Shown: positions 24,145-32,320, numbered from the stretch's first letter. The stretch is DNA of 34,156 nucleotides from Rhizonema sp. PD37 (GCA_029379215.1 JAQYWO010000061.1:1-34156), one strand, 5' to 3'. The notes: generated by a model from the letters alone, not told the origin. Translations and numbers: made by a program.

Positions 24145-24285
24145 ATGAATATGAAGCTTTCTATGAGGAGTGCTGTTGGGCTTCTAGCTATCAACTTAGT
24201 TGTCATCACGCTTGTAGCGTTTTTGATCTATAGAGATAGTACCCAGGATAATTACAATCACTTACAAAGCGAACAAAGACAATGA
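24145..24285 (+). pseudogene. Short membrane ORF, possible remnant of a CpaB-like (SAF) protein
   Basis: An ATG at 24145 opens 46 codons with a basic start and one hydrophobic segment (AVGLLAINLVVITLVAFLIY), ending at TGA 24283-24285. In the +1 frame directly after (from 24284), translation reads DVNVVVAKRVNTKVSSNGFS before a stop. The pattern of N-terminal anchor then VxVVVAKR is reminiscent of CpaB-type pilus proteins with a SAF domain. A frameshifted, truncated remnant would explain it, but a genuine 46-residue peptide or chance cannot be excluded. Confidence 0.3.
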
Positions 24286-24582
24286 TGTGAATGTAGTTGT
24301 AGCGAAGCGCGTAAATACAAAAGTCAGTAGTAATGGATTTTCAAGTACTTAAGTAGCGTATGATACGGTAGTCGAAAATTAATTGATGCTTTGGACTCTT
24401 TAAAGAACCAGTCTATCAAGTCGGCATTTTTTGGTGGGCGATCGCTCACAGTAGTTTTGAGATTAATGAATTACATCACTCGTATCGGGTCAGGTTTGAG
24501 ATCATATCTGATATATCCAAATATTTGTAGATTAAGGAAAGCCCCTCCTCCGACTTATCTGTAAAAAGCATCTAGCTCCTCC

Positions 24583-25764
24583 CTACTCCCCACTTCCTAG
24601 ATGTGGTTGAAGTTCATAATTTTGAGCTTTGGGAACAGGAGAAATAAGTTGTATAGACCAGTAACTTACAACCATGAGAATTAAACCAGAAATTGCGCCG
24701 GCGACTAAGCCAATTAGTAAAGGAGATTTTTGATGAAAAGTATAAATACTTGTATCTTTCATCTCGTCATTTAGAAGCATTGTCGAATTGTCACCTTCAG
24801 CAATTGGCTCATTGTTCTGTCCGGATGAGGAAGCTGGAAATAACAGGGTAACGTCTGCTGAGGTGAGGGTAGGGTCTAACTTGTCTTTTTGGGTGTAGAG
24901 ATTGACAAGTGGTAAAAGTGCCTTCAGAGCTTCTGTTGCTGAGTTGTATCTATCTTGAGAGTGATAGCTTACCATCTTATTAAGTACTGAGGCTAGCTCG
25001 GTGCTTACCGGAGCTAAGTGTTGCCAAACAACTTCTCCTGTATTGCGTTCTTCTAGTAATTGTGTTGGATGTAACCCTGTCAGTGCTTGAATGCCAATCA
25101 TACCCAAAGCATAAATATCACTATTAGGACGTGGTCTGCCTCGCTGTTGCTCATTGGGCATATACCCAGGTGTTCCAATCGCAATAGTGGTTAGCTCAAG
25201 TGTATGTCCATGTTTAACCAATTGATCCAAGGTTGGCTTGACTGCACCAAAATCAATTAGAACTAGACGATTATCTTGCTTTCGTCTAATAATATTGCTA
25301 GGCTTGACATCACGATGAATGAGTCCATGATCGTGGACTAACTTCAAAATACTCAATACCTCTTGCAGTAGTTGAAAAACTTTACTTTCACACCACTTAT
25401 AGCCAGATGGTAATTCTTTACTGAGAGTATGCCCTTCAATGAACTCCTGTACTAGATAAAATTCAAGATTGTCTTCAAAATCAGCTAAATGATAAGGAAT
25501 CAGATCGTGTTTGCCCAATTTTTTTAGAGCTTCTACTTCTCTGACAAAAAGTCGTCTGCGAATCTCTAGTGGGATCGAACACTGAGTGCTAGGTAAAAAA
25601 TGTTTGACAATACAGCTAGGATGATCAACGAAGTTCGTGTCTTTAACCAAATAGGTTCGACAGAATAAACTCTGACTAAGAACTTCAAGAACCTGGTAAC
25701 GTTCCCCTAACAACTTGCCTAACATGTTACGATCCAACCCCACAGTTGTATTAATTAAGCTCAT
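24583..25764 (-). CDS. Serine/threonine protein kinase with C-terminal membrane anchor
   Basis: A 393-residue Hanks-type kinase. It has the VAIK-type Lys54 (IVKHF), the alpha-C Glu in VREVEAL, the catalytic loop LIHRDVKPSN (HRD 150-152), the metal-binding DFG (171-173) and the activation-segment end GTPGYMPNEQ with RPRPNSDIYALG. The nucleotide-binding glycine loop is unusual: LSQSLFCRTY (29-38) replaces the LGQGGFGRTF usual in cyanobacterial relatives, leaving no glycines. A linker follows the kinase domain, then a hydrophobic segment (~345-372), with ~20 residues beyond. The orientation would place the kinase domain in the cytoplasm. It is divergent from the PstS-like gene, so the two may share control. 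Activity is likely but not certain, given the altered loop. Confidence 0.88.
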   Translation of the reverse strand: MSLINTTVGLDRNMLGKLLGERYQVLEVLSQSLFCRTYLVKDTNFVDHPSCIVKHFLPSTQCSIPLEIRRRLFVREVEALKKLGKHDLIPYHLADFEDNLEFYLVQEFIEGHTLSKELPSGYKWCESKVFQLLQEVLSILKLVHDHGLIHRDVKPSNIIRRKQDNRLVLIDFGAVKPTLDQLVKHGHTLELTTIAIGTPGYMPNEQQRGRPRPNSDIYALGMIGIQALTGLHPTQLLEERNTGEVVWQHLAPVSTELASVLNKMVSYHSQDRYNSATEALKALLPLVNLYTQKDKLDPTLTSADVTLLFPASSSGQNNEPIAEGDNSTMLLNDEMKDTSIYTFHQKSPLLIGLVAGAISGLILMVVSYWSIQLISPVPKAQNYELQPHLGSGE

Positions 25765-26053
25765 CCTTTAGGAAGTTGACTTTTAAGTAAATTCCTGCTA
25801 TGGCAGTTAACAATCTCTATAGCCATTCGTCAGGGCAGGCACTCACTACAACTTGCTTATACAATAAGTCTGCTTTTTTACAGAACACTTGTACATTTAC
25901 TTAACAAATCTTTAGGTATCATAAAAATATTTAGTTATGGAATCAAGATATAGTTTTTACTGAAACAATGCTAGCGTAAATTTTCAAAACTCTTTATAGA
26001 ATTTTCATCGAAAGCGAATATGACGGTTAGACAAGGATATGAAAGAAGGTTAA
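25765..26053. promoter_or_regulatory. Shared divergent promoter region, kinase and PstS-like gene
   Basis: 289 bp between divergent starts must hold both promoters. An AAGAAGG-like ribosome-binding site precedes the plus-strand ATG at 26054. No confident operator was identified. Confidence 0.45.
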
Positions 26054-27121
26054 ATGAGAAACAGTACTAGAAAAACAAGTATTCCACTTAGCACAGATGC
26101 CGTACAAATCATCAGAGGTCTAATCTTTGGTGAGCTTATTACAATTTTAATCATTGGTGGACTTTGGTTGTGGCTGAGACCGCGCTTAGTCATTGATCGT
26201 AGCCCTACCTCTACTTATAACCAAGATACTGACATCAATACTGTTGTTCCTATTGCTTCAACTTTTCAGTCAATTCCCAACGTTCCCATTGGCTCATTCA
26301 ATTACGGTGGAAGTACAGCTTGGGCACCAATTAGACAATTAGTAGACTCTTATATCCAAAATACTCGTCCAGAGCTAAACTTGCATTATGTAAACCCTGA
26401 TAGCAGCAGCCCAGGTTCAGGTGAGGGGATTCGGATGTTGCTTGATGGTAAACTAGACTTTGCTCAATCTTCCCGTCCTCTTACAGCCGCAGAATACGCT
26501 TTAGCTAAGCAACGTGGTTTTACACTCTCTCAAAGTCAAATTGGCACAGATGGAGTAGCAGTAGTAGCGAATAGAACACTTGAAGTTCCTGGCTTAACCG
26601 TTGAGCAGTTACAGCAGATTTATCTAGGAAAGATAACTAATTGGAAGCAAGTCGGGGGACCGAATCTTGCAATTACTGCCTTTTCCCAGCGTCCGGAAAA
26701 CGCAGACGCAGCAATATTTTCTGGCAAGCAAGATCTAAGTTCAAGTATACAGTATGTATATTCTACCACAGAAGCTCTGCGCCGCGTGAGTCAAACCCCA
26801 GGCGGTCTTTATTTTGCTTCTGCTCGAGCAGTCGTGCCTCAATGCACAGTAAAATCACTACCCTTAGGTATCACTACTAAGCAACTCGTTTCCCTCTACC
26901 GCCAACCTCAAGTTTCACCAAACCAGTGCCCTTTGAAGCGCAATCAACTTAACCCGGAAGTGATTAAAAACGGCAGTTATCCACTAACCGCTAAGTTGTT
27001 TGTGATTATTAAGCAAGACAATGGACGGCAACAGCAAGCAGGTGTTGCGTATAGCAAACTTTTACTTACTGAGCAAGGGCAAAGAGCAATTAAACATGCT
27101 GGTTTCATACCAGTTCGCTAG
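26054..27121 (+). CDS. Membrane-anchored PstS-like substrate-binding protein
   Basis: A 355-residue protein. A single hydrophobic segment (about 22-42, GLIFGELITILIIGGLWLWL) after a short basic N-terminus anchors it. The rest is a PstS-like periplasmic-binding fold: GSFNYGGSTAWAPIRQLV, DGKLDFAQSSRPLT, DGVAVVANRTLEVPGL, QIYLGKITNWKQVGGPN and GGLYFASA match the phosphate-binding family pattern in order. The C-terminus (LLLTEQGQRAIKHAGFIPV) is also typical. No pstCAB genes accompany it, so it may act as a sensor or scavenging protein, not as a transporter subunit. Substrate specificity for phosphate is inferred from family. It is divergent from a Ser/Thr kinase gene. Confidence 0.82.
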   Translation: MRNSTRKTSIPLSTDAVQIIRGLIFGELITILIIGGLWLWLRPRLVIDRSPTSTYNQDTDINTVVPIASTFQSIPNVPIGSFNYGGSTAWAPIRQLVDSYIQNTRPELNLHYVNPDSSSPGSGEGIRMLLDGKLDFAQSSRPLTAAEYALAKQRGFTLSQSQIGTDGVAVVANRTLEVPGLTVEQLQQIYLGKITNWKQVGGPNLAITAFSQRPENADAAIFSGKQDLSSSIQYVYSTTEALRRVSQTPGGLYFASARAVVPQCTVKSLPLGITTKQLVSLYRQPQVSPNQCPLKRNQLNPEVIKNGSYPLTAKLFVIIKQDNGRQQQAGVAYSKLLLTEQGQRAIKHAGFIPVR

Positions 27122-27334
27122 AACTGCGTAGTCGATTACAGAGAGCGTCGGTTTTACTCCGAAACTCAAGTATTAATGTGCCCCCGAAGCATGATTCGAC
27201 CACTTCTGAAGATTGGGTGGCTAAATGCAAGTACCGGGACGCCATTACCCAGTTGCGTCACTGACGCCCCTGAACATATAGCAATATTTAAGCAAGGCCA
27301 TAACGCTCGTACATTTCATCTACTTTTTATTAAA

Positions 27335-27569
27335 ATAGGACTTACGCATTCATTTGCCAAAAGGCTTAATTTATTGAACCGCAATAGACAAAGGACAGTT
27401 CGCAGCTTTGGTTTCCAACGCCAGAGCCCTAGGTCGGGAAACCCTCCTTCAGTACTGGCTCCTCCGTAAGAATCTGTCCGCGCCTTGGCTGACGCCACGT
27501 CTGACGACGAACGCGAAGCGTCTCGAAGAGAAGAACGCTAAGAATGAATAGAGTTTGCGTAAGTTCTAT
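27335..27569. mobile_element. 235-bp MITE-like element with terminal inverted repeats
   Basis: ATAGGACTTACGCA (27335-27348) and TGCGTAAGTTCTAT (27556-27569) are inverted repeats matching at 13 of 14 positions. GGACTTACGCA-type ends are common on small insertion elements in Nostocales. The interior has GC-rich fragments (CGCGAAGCGTCTCGAAGAGA) and no transposase, so it would depend on one elsewhere. A clear target duplication was not identified. Confidence 0.55.
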
Positions 27570-27570
27570 A

Positions 27571-27645
27571 AAAATAATGATAATCAAAAACAGGGAGAGG
27601 AGGTAAGAGAGTCTTGTCTCCTCTCCACATGATTATCATTATTTT
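27571..27645. repeat. Two-step 75-bp hairpin with AT-rich outer and GC-rich inner stem
   Basis: AAAATAATGATAATCA (27571-27586) is an exact reverse complement of 27630-27645. Inside, GGAGAGGAG pairs with CTCCTCTCC. The outer arms resemble half of the iron-regulator (Fur) consensus GATAATGATAATC, but the full 19-bp site is absent. It directly adjoins the MITE-like element. Confidence 0.6.
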
Positions 27646-27745
27646 AAATTTTTCTCTGTTAGATGTAGTTTTTAATACAAAAAAATACATATAATTTTAG
27701 GTAAAACCTTCGGCATTGCAGTTCTTGCAACTAGCTGTGTGATGA

Positions 27746-27828
27746 ATACAATTTGTATAAAAACCTTTATCTTAAATCAAACTATACGTATCACATTGTA
27801 TTTATAAATAAGACAATTCGTATCGTCT
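27746..27828 (+). promoter_or_regulatory. Candidate operators upstream of the TetR gene
   Basis: ATACAATTTGTAT (27746-27758) is a perfect 13-bp palindrome. AGACAATTCGTATCGTCT (27811-27828) is an imperfect one, 33 bp before the ATG. Both contain ACAATTYGTAT as a direct repeat, with a weaker relative (ACATTGTAT) between them. TetR proteins usually repress their own promoters through such palindromes, so autoregulation is a reasonable inference. Confidence 0.4.
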
Positions 27829-27861
27829 AAACTAAGAACATCAATTAGAGGGGCTGTAACT

Positions 27862-28497
27862 ATGTTAGAACAGGTAGAAAACAAGGGTAATCAAACAAAT
27901 TCTGGCTATAAAGTGCCTTCGACTCGCAGGCGGAGTGAACGTTCTCATCAAGCAATTCTCAAGGCGACGGCTGAGCTATTGGAAGAAAAAGGTTACGGGG
28001 GTGTTTGTATTGAAGCGATCGCAACCCGTGCAGGGGTAGGCAAACAAACTATTTACCGTTGGTGGTCTTCCAAAGCGGCAGTGATTATGGAAACTTATGC
28101 AGCCCAAGATGCACGGAATGTTTCCGCACCAGATACAGGTAAGGTTGAAGAAGACCTCTGTCAAATTTTACGACAACTGTTTACCATACTCACAACAACC
28201 ACAGTAGGATATGCTGTCGCTGGACTTGTAGCCGAAGCGCAAATGGACTCAAATGTAGCCGAGGCGTTTCGCAATCTGTTCATTGCCGAACACAGGGAAG
28301 TAATCCGCACAGTTTTGTCACAAGGAATTATAAGCGGTGAAATACGCCCAGACTTAAATTTGGAATTGGGAATAGATGCTATTTATGGTCCAATTTGGTA
28401 TCGGTTACTGGTAAAGCACGCACCATTAGATAATGCATTTGCAGAAGAATTGGTGAATTTAGTGATGGAAGGGCTACAGGTTGTTGCCGAAGCCTGA
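27862..28497 (+). CDS. TetR/AcrR family transcriptional regulator
   Basis: A 211-residue regulator. The N-terminal DNA-binding domain (~26-75) shows the typical TetR pattern: SERSHQAILKATAELLEEKG, then CIEAIATRAGVGKQTIYRWW with SSKAAVIME after it. The remaining ~130 residues form the all-helical ligand-binding and dimer domain, containing GYAVAGLVAEAQ and NLFIAEHREVIRTVL. Such proteins usually repress efflux or metabolic genes until a small molecule binds. The target is unknown: no divergent or downstream partner gene is adjacent, and the candidate palindromes in its own upstream region suggest self-regulation. Confidence 0.88.
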   Translation: MLEQVENKGNQTNSGYKVPSTRRRSERSHQAILKATAELLEEKGYGGVCIEAIATRAGVGKQTIYRWWSSKAAVIMETYAAQDARNVSAPDTGKVEEDLCQILRQLFTILTTTTVGYAVAGLVAEAQMDSNVAEAFRNLFIAEHREVIRTVLSQGIISGEIRPDLNLELGIDAIYGPIWYRLLVKHAPLDNAFAEELVNLVMEGLQVVAEA

Positions 28498-28777
28498 TGA
28501 TACTCCTTCACCGGAAACTGACACTGCTGAAAAATTGCAGCGCTTGAAGCTGTACAGTGACAAATTAAATGGCGTTGAAACAAATTTGTGTTATTAATCT
28601 GAGCCTTACCAACTTTAGGGAAAGCAACAATTTGTATTGATGCAGTCTGTAAGTTCCAGTGATTCTAGGCTGAAACCTCTTTAAGTCCAAGATTCACACC
28701 CTGGATGACAATAATTTGACAGAGCCACAAATAAAAAGTCACTGTACAATTTCGGATTGACCTAAAACTGATAACTC

Positions 28778-29104
28778 TTACCGGAAAATGAGCGGAATAA
28801 CAAGCTGAATATTAGAACGAGGACGTGAATAGTAACCGCCTTCGTAGTATTCAGAAGGGTAATATTCTCGGTTGTAATAGTGAGGATGATATCCGTAGTA
28901 ATCGCCTCGATGTTCGTAATAACGGCGATCTCCTCGATGCTCGTAACGCCGACGATCTTCTCCTCGGTCGTAATACGAACGATTCTCCCTGCCAGAACGC
29001 GAGTAATGATCACCTGGGTAGTCAGCTTTGGCAGTTTGCGGGAAAGTGATAGTAGCTGCCGTACCCAATGTACTTACCAAAATAGCTATGACTAAGCGCT
29101 TCAT
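28778..29104 (-). CDS. Secreted Tyr/Arg/His-rich low-complexity protein
   Basis: A 108-residue protein with a signal peptide (MKRLVIAILVSTLGTAATI, cleavage near AKA-DY at residue ~27). The mature part is strikingly rich in Tyr, Arg, Asp and His, with a near repeat of RRYEHRGD and RRYYEHRGD followed by YYGYHPHYYNREYYPSEYY. It ends in a hydrophobic tail (NIQLVIPLIFR). I do not recognise a family; such tails and compositions occur in small cyanobacterial exported proteins. The composition could suit metal binding, dityrosine cross-linking or surface adhesion, but none of these is shown. A GAGG-type ribosome site precedes the ATG. Confidence 0.65.
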   Translation of the reverse strand: MKRLVIAILVSTLGTAATITFPQTAKADYPGDHYSRSGRENRSYYDRGEDRRRYEHRGDRRYYEHRGDYYGYHPHYYNREYYPSEYYEGGYYSRPRSNIQLVIPLIFR

Positions 29105-29208
29105 GCAATAGCCTCCTCAAAGTCGGCTGTAGTTTGATTTTTACTTTAATACTTGGTTGTATTTTCATAAAGAGATATAACAATTATAAATTATTTTCGG
29201 GAAAAACA

Positions 29209-29242
29209 AGACCATCCACTTCGAGTGAGAAGTGTGTGGTCT
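29209..29242. repeat. Imperfect hairpin upstream of the tnpB remnant
   Basis: AGACCATCCACTT (29209-29221) and AAGTGTGTGGTCT (29230-29242) pair at 11 of 13 positions around an 8-nt loop. It lies between the Tyr-rich gene's promoter and the tnpB remnant. It may be a terminator or a transposon-end relic. Confidence 0.35.
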
Positions 29243-29302
29243 GGATCTTGCGTTAGCAGACGACGAATTTTAGACTGTTAGTGTCTAGCTATTATTAACA
29301 GT

Positions 29303-29782
29303 AAGCTCACTACTTTACTTGCCAAGAACCACGGCACGATAGTAATTGAGGACTTAAATGTATCTGGAATGTTGGCTAATCACAAGCTGGCTAAAGCTAT
29401 TGCTGATATGAGCTTCTTTGAGTTTCGTCGTCAGTTGATTTATAAGTGCGAACTTTATGGTTCAAAGCTGGTTGTCGTTGATAGATGGTTTCCAAGTTCT
29501 AAAACTTGTTCCAACTGCGGAACCTTGAAAGAAACACTCGCTTTAAAAGAGCGAGTGTTTGAATGCAGTCATTGTGGTTTTGTCATTGACCGTGACTTGA
29601 ACGCTGCAATTAATTTGAGCCACTGCGTTGCCGGGGTCCCTGCGGTTGTAGCAAGTGGCGCGTCAAGAGTCGTCAGTTAGACGATGCTAGCCTGTGGACT
29701 GGTTAACGCCGACGTTGCCAGAATGAAGCAGAAAGTAAACGCTAAAGTCCAAAAATGTATATTGATGGGTAGCTTTGGGTAA
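29303..29782 (+). pseudogene. tnpB: Decayed tnpB (IS200/IS605-type RNA-guided nuclease) remnant
   Basis: The open frame from about 29303 reads KLTTLLAKNHGTIVIEDLNV and continues through the ATG at 29369, SFFEFRRQL, VDRWFPSSKTCSNCG, CSHCGFVIDRDLNAA. That is the C-terminal third of TnpB: the second RuvC acid (Glu in IEDLN), the zinc ribbon (CSNC, CSHC) and the last RuvC acid (Asp in DRDLNAA). The first two-thirds, including the first RuvC Asp, are missing, so nuclease activity is not expected. A TAG at 29678-29680 interrupts a tail that stays in frame (TMLACGLVNADVARMKQKVN) to a TAA at 29780. A short protein of 103 residues could be made from 29369, but this looks like a relic. Confidence 0.8.
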
Positions 29783-29919
29783 GTTTTATATAACGGACGA
29801 AGATGAATCGAGATATCAGACATGAGGAAACGGGAACATCAACTTCTCAAATTTTGTCTGGACTATCTATTTCAAAATAAGATAGAGATAGGTTATTTTG
29901 AGAAAATGCAAATCTAATT

Positions 29920-30324
29920 ATGAAATGCTTAACTCTAGCCTTAGTCGTACTGAGTGCGATCGCTGTGACTGCTCCAGCCTCTGCTAACGAGATCGATGTT
30001 TATCAACTTGAAACTGCTACTGGTAATGCTGGTAATTTATTGACTGAGCCAGTGACAATTAATACTCCAATAGATCATGTTGATCAAAAGCATCAACTAG
30101 AAGCAATTTCTAACTCAATTCCATCAGTTCACAGTCAACCATCTCAATCAATCAGCCCGCTTGACTTTATCAAAAATCCATCTGCGGCTGTCAAGCGATT
30201 TTTTCAGCAACAGCCTAACCAGAACCAGACACCTCAACAAATAGATCCATTGGAGGTGTCTAAGAAACATCCACTTGATTCTTTTTCTCGTGGATCAATT
30301 AGTATACCTGTTGCTAATTTCTGA
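29920..30324 (+). CDS. Small secreted protein of unknown function
   Basis: A 134-residue protein with a signal peptide (MKCLTLALVVLSAIAVTAPA, probable cleavage after ASA before NEID). The mature part is Gln/Asn/Pro/Ser-rich and polar, with a short helix-like block SPLDFIKNPSAAVKRFFQQQ that is the most conserved-looking part. No cysteine remains after processing and there are no membrane segments. I do not recognise a named family. Neighbours give no functional hint. Confidence 0.6.
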   Translation: MKCLTLALVVLSAIAVTAPASANEIDVYQLETATGNAGNLLTEPVTINTPIDHVDQKHQLEAISNSIPSVHSQPSQSISPLDFIKNPSAAVKRFFQQQPNQNQTPQQIDPLEVSKKHPLDSFSRGSISIPVANF

Positions 30325-30963
30325 AATACTATCCGAAATTGGCTGAGAGTGAAATTGGACTCCGGGAAGGAAAAAATATGACAGTTGCCACTGCTACAAG
30401 TGCTGCAAGAATCGTCATAAAGTTCTTGACTCAAAAACTAGTGTTAGTATATTATCATATGTTAAGGTATTTTTGTATAAACATTAGTTCAACCATACCT
30501 ATTAAGCTGCCATAACACTAAAATCCCAACACTGCATTCATTTCAAGCGGTAGCAGCTCCATGACAAACAAACCAAAACCACACGCATAGGGGCAAGTCT
30601 GGAAAACCATGTATGTCTTGAGAGTGACTTGTGGTTCGGATGAGTTGGTCGAATTTTTGCATACACAACCGTCGTTGTTAAATTTTCGCATACCAGTTTA
30701 GTTTATATAATTGTCATATGTTTGTATATTACTGACTGTAGGTTGTATGTTCGTAAACTGGGTCGTCGTCACAAACGACAATCAACGCTTGAACCATCAA
30801 TTAATATCGTTTAGAGAGTTACCAACTATAAAATAGATATTACGCATTCATAATAATTCTATGTATGAAAAATTTTGGAGATTGTTGAGATCTGCTAGCT
30901 AACTTTATGCTCATCCCTTAGTGGTTGACAACAAAACTGAAAATCCAACGACAGGAAACCTTA
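30325..30963. other. Intergenic region, no gene recognised
   Basis: About 640 bp of AT-rich sequence upstream of the processing protease. No convincing gene or terminator was found; the protease promoter should lie in its last part. Confidence 0.5.
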
Positions 30964-32268
30964 ATGCTGAAATCCTCACAACGCTTCTCGCTGCTCCAAG
31001 TTGCCTTGATAAGTGGAGCGATCGCAACGACTACGACTTTGTCTTTCTTTGGTGGTATTGGGTGTCGATCCGTTCGTGCCGAGTTACACGATAGTCCAAA
31101 AGCAATAGTCGATGAAGCATGGCAAGTTGTTAACCGTGAGTATGTGGATGGTACATTTAATCACACTAACTGGCAAGCCACCAGACAAAGCCTACTAAAC
31201 CAGAACTATACCTCCAAGGAACAAGCTTATGTCGCTATCCGAACAGCTTTAAAACAACTGGGAGATCCTTACACACGGTTTCTGAACCCTAAAGAGTACC
31301 AATCTCTAAATGAAGAATCAATTGTTGGGCAATTATCTGGAATTGGAATTCAGCTAGGGCAGAACCCTAAAACTCAGGAACTAACTGTTGTGGCAACCAC
31401 AGACAATTCTCCGGCACTGAAAGCGGGTTTGAAAGCTGGAGATCGGATTTTGGCAATAGATGGTAAACCTACTCAAGGAATGAAATTGGAGGATGCATCC
31501 AAACTCATTCGTGGTAAAGCAGGTACATCGGTAGTTCTGCAGATTGCACGTTCTGGGCAGAGCAAGTTTAACGTGAAGATCGCAAGGGCTAATATTGACG
31601 TGCCAAAGGTGAGTTACACGCTCAAGCAGGAAAACTCGAAGCGTGTTGGCTATATTCGTTTAGCTGAGTTCAGTGCCGCAGCACCCCAGCAAATGCGTCG
31701 AGCTATCGAAAATCTCACTCGTCAGCAAGTTGATGGGTTTGTGTTGGATCTACGGGGTAATCCAGGCGGAGTATTGGGTTCGAGTGTTGAGATTGCACGG
31801 ATGTGGTTGCAAAATGGTGGTATCGTTCAAACAGTAGATCGTGCTGGTGGTAGAGAGGAGATCAAAGCTAATAAAACAGCATTGACTCAAAAGCCCTTAG
31901 TCGTTTTAGTCGATGGCAATTCGGCAAGTGCTAGTGAAATTCTCTCTGGTGCTCTTAAGGATAATAAAAGAGCAGTGCTTGTTGGCAGTAAAACTTTTGG
32001 TAAAGGATTAGTCCAACAAGTTAATGAGCTATCAGACGGTTCCGCTTTGGCAGTCACCATCGAACATTACTACACACCAAACGGAACGGATATTCACCAC
32101 AAGGGTATTCAGCCTGATGTTCAGATAGATTTAACACAAGCTCAGCTACGTTATTTAGCAACCAATCCAGCATCAATTGGTACTCAGTCTGACCCTCAGT
32201 ATGCACGTGCGATCGCTGTTTTATCTGGCAGAAATTTTGCTAAGCTACGGGTAAATCGACTCTCGTGA
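30964..32268 (+). CDS. Carboxyl-terminal processing protease (S41, CtpA/B/C family)
   Basis: A 434-residue exported serine protease. An N-terminal hydrophobic segment (~10-33) serves as signal or anchor. It is followed by an N-terminal helical region (VNREYVDGTFNHTNW), a PDZ domain (~115-205, with GIGIQLG and GLKAGDRILAIDGKPT) and the S41 catalytic core. The catalytic dyad is Ser322 (in GNSASASEILSGAL) with Lys347 (in TFGKGLVQ), 25 residues apart as in CtpA. Relatives trim the C-terminus of photosystem II D1 (CtpA) or act in the periplasm (CtpB, CtpC); the sequence looks closest to CtpB/CtpC-type to me, so no symbol is given. The ATG at 30964, with AGGA 8-10 nt upstream, is chosen over an in-frame TTG at 30925. 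A hairpin follows. Confidence 0.9.
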   Translation: MLKSSQRFSLLQVALISGAIATTTTLSFFGGIGCRSVRAELHDSPKAIVDEAWQVVNREYVDGTFNHTNWQATRQSLLNQNYTSKEQAYVAIRTALKQLGDPYTRFLNPKEYQSLNEESIVGQLSGIGIQLGQNPKTQELTVVATTDNSPALKAGLKAGDRILAIDGKPTQGMKLEDASKLIRGKAGTSVVLQIARSGQSKFNVKIARANIDVPKVSYTLKQENSKRVGYIRLAEFSAAAPQQMRRAIENLTRQQVDGFVLDLRGNPGGVLGSSVEIARMWLQNGGIVQTVDRAGGREEIKANKTALTQKPLVVLVDGNSASASEILSGALKDNKRAVLVGSKTFGKGLVQQVNELSDGSALAVTIEHYYTPNGTDIHHKGIQPDVQIDLTQAQLRYLATNPASIGTQSDPQYARAIAVLSGRNFAKLRVNRLS

Positions 32269-32320
32269 CAGAAGTCGCGGTAGGGTTTTAGGGGGACAAG
32301 GAGGAAGCTTTTATTAAGTT

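Larger units (their letters stand above)
23748..24582. other. Intergenic region between ccaA and the kinase gene
   Basis: It contains the promoter side of ccaA, the hairpin at 23893-23920, a 14-nt match to the 43-bp repeat (23981-23994) and a short membrane ORF (24145-24285). The remainder shows no gene. Confidence 0.5.
27122..27861. other. Intergenic region with two palindromic elements
   Basis: About 740 bp with no gene recognised. It holds a 235-bp element with 14-bp terminal inverted repeats (27335-27569), an adjoining two-step hairpin (27571-27645) and candidate operators before the TetR gene (27746-27828). Confidence 0.6.

Noticed and set aside
25880..25920. Possible Pho box before the PstS-like gene (CTTAACAA and CTTTAGGT)
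   Set aside because: Matches to the cyanobacterial CTTAACCT direct repeat are too weak and there is only one imperfect pair.
27571..27645. Complete Fur box in the hairpin
   Set aside because: Only about two of three GATAAT-type hexamers are present on each arm; kept as a hairpin with a partial resemblance.
28500..28600. Extra C-terminal coding fragment after the TetR stop, reading EKLQRLKLYSDKL, resembling the tail of Uma2-type proteins
   Set aside because: Too short and too generic (coiled-coil-like) to support a gene or remnant.
30234..30434. 66-codon minus-strand frame with a CSTCSSGNC cysteine cluster
   Set aside because: It overlaps the 3' end of a better-supported signal-peptide gene and has no ribosome-binding site or recognisable similarity.
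30925..30963. TTG start for the processing protease
   Set aside because: The ATG at 30964 has an AGGA site at suitable spacing and leads directly into the signal segment.
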